This document shows, piece after piece, positions 43,485-52,900 of a DNA stretch of 64,000 bases (its first letter is position 1; every line of letters begins with the position of its first letter). This DNA comes from Aeromicrobium fastidiosum (lineage in GTDB: Bacteria; Actinomycetota; Actinomycetes; Propionibacteriales; Nocardioidaceae). Made by a program: the position numbers and the translations under genes. Under the pieces are notes generated by a model. The model was not told the DNA's origin. It did no database searches and saw only the letters and a program-made list of their open reading frames with translations. The stretch lies in the NCBI RefSeq assembly GCF_017876595.1, contig NZ_JAGIOG010000001.1, positions 3,844,001 to 3,908,000 of the forward strand. The letters run 5' to 3'.

Positions 43485-44240
43485 GTGACCGAAATCCGCA
43501 CCGCGATCGTCACCGGAGCAGCCCGTGGCATCGGCTCGGCCGTCGCCCAGCGCCTCGCCGCCGACGGCTTCCAGGTCGCCGTCGTCGACCTCGACGAGTC
43601 CGCCTGCGCCACGACCGTCGACGCCATCACCACTGCCGGCGGCAAGGCCCTCGCGGTCGGCGCCGACGTCAGCAACGAGGAGCAGGTCAAGGCCGCGATC
43701 GACCGCATCGCCGCCGAGCTCGGCGCACCCACCGTGCTGGTCAACAACGCCGGCGTCCTGCGCGACAACCTGCTGTTCAAGATGACCTCCGACGACTGGG
43801 ACATCGTCATGAACGTGCACCTGCGCGGCTCGTTCCTCATGACGAAGTACAGCCAGAAGCACATGACCGAGGCCGGCTACGGACGCATCGTCAACCTCTC
43901 CAGCACGTCCGCCCTGGGCAACCGCGGGCAGGCCAACTACTCCGCCGCCAAGGCCGGCCTGCAGGGCTTCACCAAGACCCTCGCGATCGAGCTCGGCAAG
44001 TTCGGCGTCACCGCCAACGCGATCGCGCCGGGCTTCATCCAGACCGACATGACGGCAGCGACCGCCGAGCGCATGAAGGTGCCCTTCGACGACTTCATCA
44101 AGTACAGCGCCGAGCAGATCCCCGTGCAGCGCGTCGGCCAGCCCGAGGACATCGCCCACACGGCGTCGTTCCTCGTGAGCGAGGGCGCAGGCTTCGTCTC
44201 CGGCCAGGTCATCTACGTCGCCGGCGGACCGAAGGACTGA
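43485..44240 (+). CDS. SDR 3-oxoacyl-ACP/CoA reductase (FabG-like)
   Basis: 251 residues. TGAARGIGSAVA Rossmann motif, VNNAGVLRD, NLSSTSALGNRGQANYSAAKAG (Ser-Tyr-Lys catalytic set) and AIAPGFIQTDM, matching FabG4/PhaB-like reductases. GTG 43485 has GAGGAG 6 bases upstream; a longer reading through the palindrome is rejected. First of a three-gene unit with a phosphotransferase and TetR. Confidence 0.9.
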   Translation: MTEIRTAIVTGAARGIGSAVAQRLAADGFQVAVVDLDESACATTVDAITTAGGKALAVGADVSNEEQVKAAIDRIAAELGAPTVLVNNAGVLRDNLLFKMTSDDWDIVMNVHLRGSFLMTKYSQKHMTEAGYGRIVNLSSTSALGNRGQANYSAAKAGLQGFTKTLAIELGKFGVTANAIAPGFIQTDMTAATAERMKVPFDDFIKYSAEQIPVQRVGQPEDIAHTASFLVSEGAGFVSGQVIYVAGGPKD

Positions 44241-44246
44241 CCTGTC

Positions 44247-45266
44247 ATGAGCACTGACCCCCAGGGGCTGGACACCGCCGCCGTCGCCGGCTGGCTCGCC
44301 GAGCAGGTTCCGGGCAGCGTCGCCGGTCCGTTCGAGGCCTCGCTCATCACGGGCGGCAAGTCGAACCTCACGTACCTCGTCACCGACGGGGTGCACGAGT
44401 ACGTCGTGCGACGTCCTCCCCTGGGTCACGTGCTCGCGACGGCGCACGACATGGCGCGCGAGCACCGCGTCATGGCGGCGCTGACCTCCACGACCGTGCC
44501 CGTGCCTCGCATGGTCGCCCTGTGCGAGGACGTCGACGTCATCGGCGCCCCGTTCTACGTCATGGACAAGGTCGAGGGGACGGCTTACAGCCGGGCGTCC
44601 CAGCTCGCCCCGCTCGGGGCCGGGCGGACGCGACTCATCAGCGAGCGCCTCGTCGACGCCCTCGTCGACCTCCATGCCGTCGACTACCGCGCCGTCGGGC
44701 TGGGCGAGTTCGGTCGCCCCGACGGCTACCTGGCACGCCAGGTCTCGCGGTGGAAGAAGCAGCTCGTCGCGTCCACCAGCCGCGACCTGCCGGGCATGGA
44801 CGAGCTGGTCCGCCGGCTCGACTCCGCGATCCCCGAGGGCGGCGAGGGGACGATCGTCCACGGCGACTACCGCCTCGACAACGCGTTGGTGCAGGACGAC
44901 CGCATCACGGCGGTCCTCGACTGGGAGATGAGCACGCTCGGCGACCCCCTGACCGATGTCGCGCTGATGCTCGCCTACCAGGCGCTCGCCGACATCACGC
45001 CCTCGTCGGGCGCCCTCGTCACGGATGCCTCGAACGCGCCGGGATACCTCGACCGCCAGGCCGTCCTCGATCGATACGCCGCCGGCTCGGGCCGCGACGT
45101 CAGCGACATCGGCTGGCACGTGTCGCTCGCGTTCTTCAAGCTCGCGGTGATCCTCGAGGGCATCCATTTCAGGCACTCGCAGGGCCAGACCGTCGGAGCC
45201 GGCTTCGACGGCATCGGCGACGCGATCGGTCCGCTGATCGAGGCAGGTCTCGCCGCTTCACGCTAG
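44247..45266 (+). CDS. Phosphotransferase family protein (ACAD10/APH-like)
   Basis: 339 residues, aminoglycoside-phosphotransferase fold: GGKSNLTYLV (nucleotide loop), HGDYRLDNALV (catalytic Asp/Asn) and VLDWEMSTLGDPLTDVAL (metal Asp). Relatives lie beside acyl-CoA genes and may phosphorylate hydroxyacyl-CoA, as ACAD10/11 do in animals. Six bp after the reductase and 1 bp before the TetR gene, so same transcript. Confidence 0.87.
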   Translation: MSTDPQGLDTAAVAGWLAEQVPGSVAGPFEASLITGGKSNLTYLVTDGVHEYVVRRPPLGHVLATAHDMAREHRVMAALTSTTVPVPRMVALCEDVDVIGAPFYVMDKVEGTAYSRASQLAPLGAGRTRLISERLVDALVDLHAVDYRAVGLGEFGRPDGYLARQVSRWKKQLVASTSRDLPGMDELVRRLDSAIPEGGEGTIVHGDYRLDNALVQDDRITAVLDWEMSTLGDPLTDVALMLAYQALADITPSSGALVTDASNAPGYLDRQAVLDRYAAGSGRDVSDIGWHVSLAFFKLAVILEGIHFRHSQGQTVGAGFDGIGDAIGPLIEAGLAASR

Positions 45267-45267
45267 G

Positions 45268-45894
45268 GTGGCGCGCGTGACGGCCGAGATCCTCGAACCC
45301 CGGCGCCGCCCGACGCAGGAGCGGAGCCACAAGAAGTTCGACCACCTGCTGCTGGTGTCCCGCCAGCTGCTGCTCGACGTCGGCTTCGAGTCGTTCACGT
45401 GCGAAGAGGTCGCCAGCCGTGCCGGGCTGCCGATCGGGACGCTCTACCAGTTCTTCCAGAACAAGTACGTCATCGTGTGCGAGCTCGATCGCGTCGACGC
45501 CGTCGCCGTCCGCCTCGAGCTGCGGTCGTTCGCCGACGCCATCCCGACGCTCGACTGGCTCAAGTTCCTCGACCGCCTCGTCGACCACATGGCTGCCCTC
45601 TGGGCCGGCGATCCGTCGCGGCGCGCCGTGTGGCTCGCGGTGCAGTCGACGCCCGCGACCCGGGCCACGGCCGCCGTGACCGAGCGCGAGCTCGCCGCCG
45701 AGGTCGCCCGGGCGCTGGCCCCCCTGACCCCCGGCACGCCCCGCGAGCGCCGCACCATCATGGCCGAGGTGCTCGTGCACGTCGTCTACTCGATGCTCAA
45801 CTTCTCGATCCGCGACAGCCAGGAGCACAGCGAGTCGATCATCGAGCTCAAGCGACTGCTGGCGTCGTACCTGCTCAGTGCGGAGCACGGCTGA
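45268..45894 (+). CDS. TetR-family transcriptional regulator
   Basis: 208 residues. HTH: LLVSRQLLLDVGFESFTCEEVASRAGLPIGTLYQFFQNK; C-terminal ligand-binding helices. Starts at GTG 45268, or GTG 45277 (VTAEILEPRR). It is the last gene of the FabG/phosphotransferase operon, with which it shares a candidate operator at 43444-43459, and could also bind the carboxylase sites. Last chromosomal gene before the island. Confidence 0.87.
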   Translation: MARVTAEILEPRRRPTQERSHKKFDHLLLVSRQLLLDVGFESFTCEEVASRAGLPIGTLYQFFQNKYVIVCELDRVDAVAVRLELRSFADAIPTLDWLKFLDRLVDHMAALWAGDPSRRAVWLAVQSTPATRATAAVTERELAAEVARALAPLTPGTPRERRTIMAEVLVHVVYSMLNFSIRDSQEHSESIIELKRLLASYLLSAEHG

Positions 45895-45904
45895 GGGTGG
45901 GCCT

Positions 45905-46121
45905 CGGTGCTGCGGGGATGCCTTGCTGGAGCTGCGGGGATCCCTTGCTGGAGCTGCGGGGATCCCTTGCGGGACGACGGCCGGTGGCGGCTTCGCCGCG
46001 GGGGGCCGTCGTGTTGACGGGGCCCGACTCAATTCACGGAGCCTTCGATGAATGAGGAATGCCCCGTTCCGACCCAAGAACGGGGTCGGTACGGGGCATT
46101 CCTCATTCGTGGAGCTTGCGG
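45905..46121. repeat. Left flank of ssrA island: att-like repeats and hairpin module
   Basis: Three 22-bp units begin at 45905 (degenerate), 45927 and 45949 and contain TGGAGCTGCGGGGA, identical to 14 bp of the ssrA 3' end. Then a hairpin ACGACGGCC/GGCCGTCGT with inner GGCGGCTTCGCCG, the text CGACTCAATTCA, and a large hairpin (46050-46108, arms of 18 plus 7 bp) directly followed by TGGAGCTTGCGG at 46110. The same order recurs at 62650-62820, as a direct repeat about 16.7 kb away. These are read as old attachment-site duplications. Confidence 0.75.
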
Positions 46122-46381
46122 AAACCTATTCGAAGCAGGCACACCTAACTTCCGCCTGGGCGAAGGTCCTTGCGTACGAGCTACCCACCGAGCCCCGGCA
46201 GTCGGGGCGCGCCAGACCGCGCAACCTGGCGCGACGCATGTCCCCCGGCCAGATACGAGCGATCATCGAGGGATACCAGGCGGGCCAGGACTCCCGCCAA
46301 CTTGCGGCCCAGTTCGACATCTCGGCACCCAGTATTCTCCGGCTACTACACCAAGGTGGCGTCCAGGTTCGAGGGCACTAG
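46109..46381 (+). CDS. Small helix-turn-helix protein
   Basis: 90 residues from GTG 46109: an N-terminal helix (ELAETYSKQAHLTSAWAKVL), a basic linker and an HTH ARRMSPGQIRAIIEGYQAGQDSRQLAAQFDISAPSILRLL that resembles the C-terminal HTH of resolvases or sigma region 4. It probably binds DNA. The coding start lies at the att-like sequence; a longer frame from ATG 46052 would read through the hairpin and is rejected. No recombinase domain is visible, so it may be an excision factor, regulator or recombinase remnant. Confidence 0.6.
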   Translation: MELAETYSKQAHLTSAWAKVLAYELPTEPRQSGRARPRNLARRMSPGQIRAIIEGYQAGQDSRQLAAQFDISAPSILRLLHQGGVQVRGH

Positions 46382-46393
46382 CTCAAAGAGCAC

Positions 46394-46675
46394 ATGTTCG
46401 GACCAACTCCGCTAGTCCTGAGTTCAGCCAATCCGAACAATCTTCCGGCGCTCGGCTCCCCCGCCCGCCGGGATCCCAGCAAAGCGAAACCTCGGGCCGG
46501 TCGGCGGCGAATCACCGAGAAGGACCGACGGAGGATCGTCGAGCTGTACGAACGTGGGGTGAGCAGCCGCGCAGTGGCATCAGAGGTCGGACTATCCAAA
46601 GCGACCGTGCTGAACGTCCTCAAGTCGGAGCATGTGGTGCGCAGGCCACCCGGACAGTCCTGTTGTGCCAACTGA
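46394..46675 (+). CDS. Small helix-turn-helix protein
   Basis: 93 residues: disordered Pro/Arg-rich N-terminus and a resolvase-type HTH (ITEKDRRRIVELYERGVSSRAVASEVGLSKATVLNVLKSEHV). Second of two similar HTH genes 12 bp apart. Codon use is less GC-rich than in the flanking chromosome. Likely DNA binding; no catalytic domain. It converges with the 93-residue gene at the end of the RHS unit. Confidence 0.6.
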   Translation: MFGPTPLVLSSANPNNLPALGSPARRDPSKAKPRAGRRRITEKDRRRIVELYERGVSSRAVASEVGLSKATVLNVLKSEHVVRRPPGQSCCAN

Positions 46676-46706
46676 CGATGCGACAGGTCTCGGACGATGC
46701 ACGCGC

Positions 46707-46988
46707 CTACTTCGCCTTTCGACGCAAGGTTTGTGCGCAAACTCCAACAAGTTCTGTGAGCGGTCCAGTCAGCGACCACCTATCACGAGCACGGTGAGCG
46801 ACCTCTCCGACTAGGCCTGATGCGCGCGAGACATCGCCCGCGTCAATCAACCGACGAGCCTTTGATACGACGTCAACCGCCCATCTCAAGTCATCATCGC
46901 CAGCTTCGGAACTGCGCGACTGTGCGGGCTGCGCAAGCTCCGCTCGAAGTTCCGCCTCTAGCGCGTCAAGCGATGCATCTCGTGTCAC
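46707..46988 (-). CDS. Small protein coupled to RHS gene, candidate immunity protein
   Basis: 93 residues, mainly charged helices (LDALEAELRAELAQ, WAVDVVSKARRLIDAGDVSRASGLVGEVAH). Its GTG start at 46988 overlaps the RHS stop at 46985-46987 (GTGA), so it is translated with the toxin. Genes placed exactly there in polymorphic-toxin loci usually encode the cognate immunity protein; no homologue is recognised here, so the role is inferred from position. Known TNT-toxin immunity proteins are larger (about 180 residues, from memory), a point against this reading. Confidence 0.6.
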   Translation of the reverse strand: MTRDASLDALEAELRAELAQPAQSRSSEAGDDDLRWAVDVVSKARRLIDAGDVSRASGLVGEVAHRARDRWSLTGPLTELVGVCAQTLRRKAK

Positions 46989-49900
46989 TGTCGGCTCAAA
47001 TCTGCGAGGTTTGGCACGAAGTACTGTGTTCCCCCACCTGGCTGGCCGAAGTTTGGTCCCACCCGTCCTGAGAAGTACGTCGCGCCTTCCTGGATCCGGA
47101 ATTGAGCAATTGAACCCATTGAATTGCCTGGCGGTAGTGCCAGTGAACTACGTCCGGCCGGAAATGTCGGAGTTAGATATCGACCCACTGCTCCTGAGCC
47201 GTCCCCAAAGTATCTCAACCCGTAGGTGTCGGTGCCTGCCTTCTGCACGCTGATGGTTCCGCGTTCGAACGAATCGACAACCTCTTTTCGGACGCTTCGC
47301 GGGACACCTGCATCGCGCATGTACTGCGACGCTTCTCGCACTCCAGCAAAGCTATCCGGCCTCGACACCTCTGCCACAGGCTTCGTCACGCGGGCCTTGG
47401 ACCCGCTACTGCCTGCGGTCTCCACAGACTTCAGCGGGCGCGACGACCCAGACGTCACCCTTCGTCCGATTGACGCGGCAGTCTCGGCAGAGTCCCGCGC
47501 AGCACTCCCGTACCGCCCAAACTTCAATGTCGACAACGACCTCAAACCCAGGCTTGAACCCTCGGCTGGCGCAGTGAGAAGCCCTCCCAGGAGCGAAACT
47601 GCCTCGCCCCTCTGGTAGTTCAGCGTGCCGCGCTCCGCCCCCGTTGCCCAGTCAGTGAAGTCCTGAACCAGTGTGGACGATGTCCGGTCCAACCCGACCT
47701 GACGTGCCAAGAAACGCTGAGGTGACAGCATCGAGAGAGCGTCGACCGTCCCTGAAATCGAGGAAAGGAATCCGCCCAGCGCGTCTCGAGCACGACCAGT
47801 CTTGACTAGGTCGGACCGGCGCACCCCGTAGACCTTCCCCTGGCCAGTAACCTTCGTCGTTGTGTAGTACCTGTTGAAACCATCGGTCGCGTAGTAGCCG
47901 CTGGGAGACGACTGTCCATCGTCAGAAGCCGTTGCGAAGTGACCGGTCGGGTCGAACGCATTGACGGGATTGCCATTGACGTAGGTGTAGGTGTTTTGAG
48001 TCAGTGGGTCGACACCAACGCTCAGGTCCGTACCGGCGTCGGAGACCCGGTAGTTATCCGGTCCGGTGAAGGAAGCCAGGGCCGGGCTGTAGGTGCGGGC
48101 ACCGAGCTGGTAGTTGCCGGTGCCGCCGTCGCGAGTCTGGTCGCGATACCAAGCCGCGTTGCCTGTAGTGGCGGCCTGGCTGCCGCCTGCGGCACACATC
48201 TTCTTCGATGTCGCGGTTGGGTAACCGGGGTTGCCGAACGGGTCATACGACGCCTCACATGCGGTGTTGCCGCCGGTGGTGATCTGGGTCGAGATGTTTC
48301 CCTGGCCGTCATCGATCAAGTACGACGTTGCTGCGTCGCTGACCGTTTGTTTCATCGCAACGTGCGAGCCGTCAGGCCCAAGCTGATAGAGCACATTCGG
48401 CGAGGTCGTTCCGTTGGTGGCCGCATTTATCTGGCCGACCATGGTGTTGCTCAAGCCATCAAATACCGTCTTGGTCGCCGAGTTCGATACCTCGGTCGAA
48501 CCGTCAACATTGGCCGTGCGTTGACGGTCCAATCCATCGTAGGTGTAGTCGGTGGTGAACGAGTCCCCCCCGCAATCAGTGCTTCCTGACGTTGCCACAT
48601 GCGAGCTGCGGTCGAAATCGTCGTAGGTGAACGTGTTGCAGCCGTCACTGGTCAGCAGGCCGGCGTTGCTGTAGTTGAAATCTCGGGTTGACCGGCTCGT
48701 CGTTACCTGCCTAGCGATTGAGTTATCGACCCGATAGGTCCATGTGCTCGTCGACGCCGGAGCAGGGCCTTGCGCGTCAGTTGCCGCCGTCAACCTGTTG
48801 GCGTTGCGGTCCCACGTGTACGCCACGTGTGCCGGGCTGGTGCCCGAACGCGTGTAGTCGGTGATGTTGTTGGCCGGGTTGTATGAGTAGGTGTTGGCGT
48901 AGTTCGGGACGCTGCCGGTGACAGCCTGGTTCTTGATGTTGCCGTTGTTGTCGTACTTATATTCGAACTTGGCGACTGTGCTGCCCGAGACTTTCGTTTC
49001 GGTCGCGCCGAGAGTGTTGTCCGGCTGGGGATCGTACGTGGTGGTTTGACCACTCCCCCCGTTGTCGGTCTTCTGCAGCAGACGTCCGGCCGAGTCGTAC
49101 GACATGGACGTGGTGTTGCCGGAGTTGACGCCGCTGGTCATCTTCGTGGGAAGCCCTGCGTCGTTATAGCCGTAGGAGGTTCGTTGAACCGCGCCACCGG
49201 TAACCCCATTCGAGGGCGTTTCGTCGGATCGAGCGCTGACTTGGCCTCGAGCATCGTAGGCGTAGGTATTCGAGTTCTTGTTGTCGCCAACGGTCCGCAG
49301 CAGTCCGTCGAGGTAGTAGTTCGCACTGATCGTGATGTCTGACGTTGGGTCGGTGATCTTCTTGACTCTGCCGGCCTGGTCGTACTCCTTCGTGATCGAT
49401 TTGTTGTCCTTGCCGATCTGATCGACGTTCAGACCGTTCGGCGCATACGTATAGCGTGTTGTGCCCCCGGAGTGCCATGCAGCGTTCGACGGCGTGCAGT
49501 CACTGAGGTTGGCGCTGTCGCACCTAGCGATCTCGGCGGAAGACTTCTGACCCGAAGGGGTGTAGCTGTAACGGGTTGTCCTGTACGAGCCTGTGCCAGA
49601 GCCAAATTCGATCGGGTTGGCGGTAGTGGCAATCATGTTGTCCCACGTGAACGTGTTGACAGCCGCTTTTCCTGATGTCCCCGCAGCGACCTGCTCCGGC
49701 GACTTGACGGTTAGCGGGTTCCCTACAAGGTCGTAGGTGTAGTTGGTCGTGTTGAACGATCCAGCGGATGTCCCAGGTGCACTAACCGCGGCGGTCAGCC
49801 CATCGGATGAGTAGGTGGTGGTCGTGGTGAAATTGGCTGGCGACGTCGAGCCGTTCGGGGCGATGCTCGTCGTCTGCTGACCGTTGGCGTCGTAGCCCAT

Positions 49901-52900
49901 CTGTGTCAGATGGGTGACCGTCGTGCTGCCGATGGTGTAGCCCTGGGCATTGGTCGACGAAACAAGACCGTCTGCGGTGTAGGTCGTGACGGTTGAGTGG
50001 TCCTGTGCGTCAGTGGTCTTGATCGGCCGGCCCACACCGTCGTACAAGGTTTTGGAGATTGTGACGCGGCCAGAGCCGGAGGGGTCAGGACCGGTGACCG
50101 ACAAGGGGAGGTTGTCGTCGCTGTAGGTGTACTCGGTCCGCCTGTTGTCGTCGCCACTGCTGGTCGGCATGTACGCCACGGCGACATTGCCGTTCGCGTC
50201 AAAGACTGTGCGGGTGACGCAGACTCCTACGTCGCTGGCATAGCTTCCCAGGCCTTCTACCGTCTGGGGCTTGGCACCTGTTGGGCACTGAACGGCCTGT
50301 TGGTTCACCCCGGTGCCGCCGTCGTTGCCGGTCCCCTTGTCATCGACGGTGGAGTTGTACCTCGGGTCGTACGTTGCAACGGCTCGGCCGTTGAGGTCGA
50401 AGTCAGTTCGTCCCGCTGTGTCGGTCTTTGGGTTGTTGAGCGAAGCCGCGTCGGTGAACGCTTGTGGTGGGAGCACCGAGACGACACGCCCGTCGGGGTC
50501 GTAGACGTTGCGGGTTCGCGTGTTGAACAGTCCCTGAGCGTCTGGGACGGCGCGCGAGCTGGCGTCCACCGTTGGGTCGGCGCTAAGGGTCTGAGCGCCC
50601 AACAACGTGTCAACGACTCGGTTGTTTGCGTCGTAGGAGTACGACGTGATGTTGGCTGCGCGGGTGCGGTTCGCTCCGGCTGGTGGGTTGCTGACCGTGT
50701 CGGCGTCGATGCGAACATACCCGCTGGCACCGCTACCACCATTGAGATTGTTAGTGGTCGTACCGCCTGCGCCACCGGACACGTTCAGCACATTGGGCGA
50801 CCCCAGGGTGATCTCGGGTGCAGCCAGCCAGATGCCTCCGCCTGCGCCACCGCCGCCTGCTCCACTGTTGCCAGAACTGGTGATACCGGCTTTTCCGCTG
50901 GCATCGATCTGTCCAGCGACCGTCACAGTACTGGCAGTGATCCGGACGTATCCGCCGCCGTTTCCGCCAGAGCCTCCGGCCGGGGCCAGGAGCGCCTGAC
51001 CTCCTCCACCGCCACCACCACCTGACCCGACCAGGTAGTCGGTGCCGACGTCGGAGAAGTCTTCTGTTCCCGAGGCGAGGCCAGCTGCGCCACCGGGGGT
51101 CGGAGGGGTCGGAAGGCCCGCAGTTCCTGCTGTCTTGTGTCCGCCGCCGCCACCACCGCCGGCGCTCAGGGTCTGGTTATAGCCGAAGTGGCCGCCGTTG
51201 CCGTTGTTGCCGTCGGAGTTCGGGTTTTGCGCGTTGAGTCCGTTGGCGCTGCCGAGGCCGCCGTTGTTCCCGCCCGCACCGCCCTTGTAACCGGTTCCGG
51301 ACTGATCCACGCCGCACGTGGCACAGATGGTGACATCCTCGGTCGCGCTGAACATCAGACCGACGGGCGAGGCAGACTTGATCCAGCCACCGCCAGTCAG
51401 TCGCACCGATCGATACTGTGCACCGTCTGGGATCAAGAACGGATTGGCCCGATTGTGAACGATGCCGTCGGACGAGTTGGCTGCAGTCGTGCCGTCGACA
51501 GTGATCCGACCGTCTCGACCCGATCCGATGTTCAACGAGCCGGGTGCCTGGATGGACGTGACGTTTCCCGCCGCGTCGTAATTCCACTTAGTGGAGTATC
51601 GCTTCGTATCTGATCGCGGGGCGGATTGTGTGAGCCGCCGGCCGAGCAGGTCGTAGGTGAAGGTGGTGTCGTGTCCGTTGGCGTCGACCGAAATGATGGG
51701 GTTGCCGTCGGCATCGAAGGTTGTCGAGGAGATCAGCGCTGTCGCAGTAGTCGCACTCGTGACTCGGTAGGACGTCTGCGTGGCGGCGCGACCCGCCCTG
51801 TCGTAGCTCGTGTGGCTGGAGTAGGCACCAGTACTGGTGCACCCGGTTGTGGTGTTGGCTTCGTGTGCCGAGTCGAATTGTCGGGGCGGGCAAACATCGG
51901 TGACATTGCCGTCGCGGTCGTAGTTCCAGATCGTCGACAGGTTTGTGTACGCCCCGGAGTTGCGTGGCGATGTCTGACGGACCTTCCGGCCAACCCCGTC
52001 GTATGTGGTCTTCGAAGTCTGAGAATTCTGGTCAGTCGTAGTGATCGTGTGATCAGCGCCATCGTAGGTGGAGGAGAGGACGCAAACCTTGTGGCCGACC
52101 TGCGCGGAAGCCCACGGGTCGCTTGCCGAGGCATTAGCTACGCACACAGAGGCAGGCGAATTGGCAGCATCAGCCCGAGTGGTGCGGATTGCGTTGGCTC
52201 GGTTGACGATGTCGTAGCTTGTCAGGGTCGCATTACCACGAGGATCGGTGCTGCGGGTAGCGTTGCCAAAGGGGTCGAAAGTTGTGGTGGACCTCTTGGT
52301 GCCTTCTCGTTCCATCGGCGTCATCGCAGAGACGCGGTTGCCATTGGCATCAAACGTCGCTGTTACGTCGAAGGCGCTGGTGGTGATCGCGTTGCCGCGC
52401 GCAGGTCGGGTGACACGCTGTTCGCCTGAGCTATTGGTGACCTGAGTGGCCAGGTTTCCTACGGGATCGCGGGAGGCGCGCGAGTACTTCCACGGGACGT
52501 CGTAGGGCGAAATCGTGTGTCCAGTCACGCTGGGGGCCGAGGTCGCCGGGCTGGTCCCGTCACCGCGCTGATTCGAGCCTGTGTCTCCCCAGATGGTGGT
52601 CGCACCAGCTCGGTTCGCGGTGAGGTAGGTGGCCCAACCGCCAGAGATTGCCGCTTGGTCGGACACGCCCGGAATAAGTACGGGAGAGGCCGCGCTAGCG
52701 TCAGTGGTCGCGCCACCAAGCTGCCCGCCGTTGTTGAGACCCCACGCGCGAACCCGTCCATCGGTCATGAGCGCAGCTGCGCCATACGCCGTTCCCGCGA
52801 TTTCGCGTACGAGTCCCGCAGCCGTCCCCTCCCCGAGCGAGGTGATTCGCTTGGGAGTCGAGGAGGATGCATCGGTCGAGCCAATTCCGAGCGCTCCGGA

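Noticed and set aside
45905..45970. CRISPR-like short repeats
   Set aside because: Units are directly adjacent with no spacers and match the ssrA end; no cas genes nearby.
46052..46108. Upstream extension of the first HTH gene from ATG 46052
   Set aside because: The extension is entirely the long hairpin, which is conserved in structure at the other flank, so it is not likely coding.
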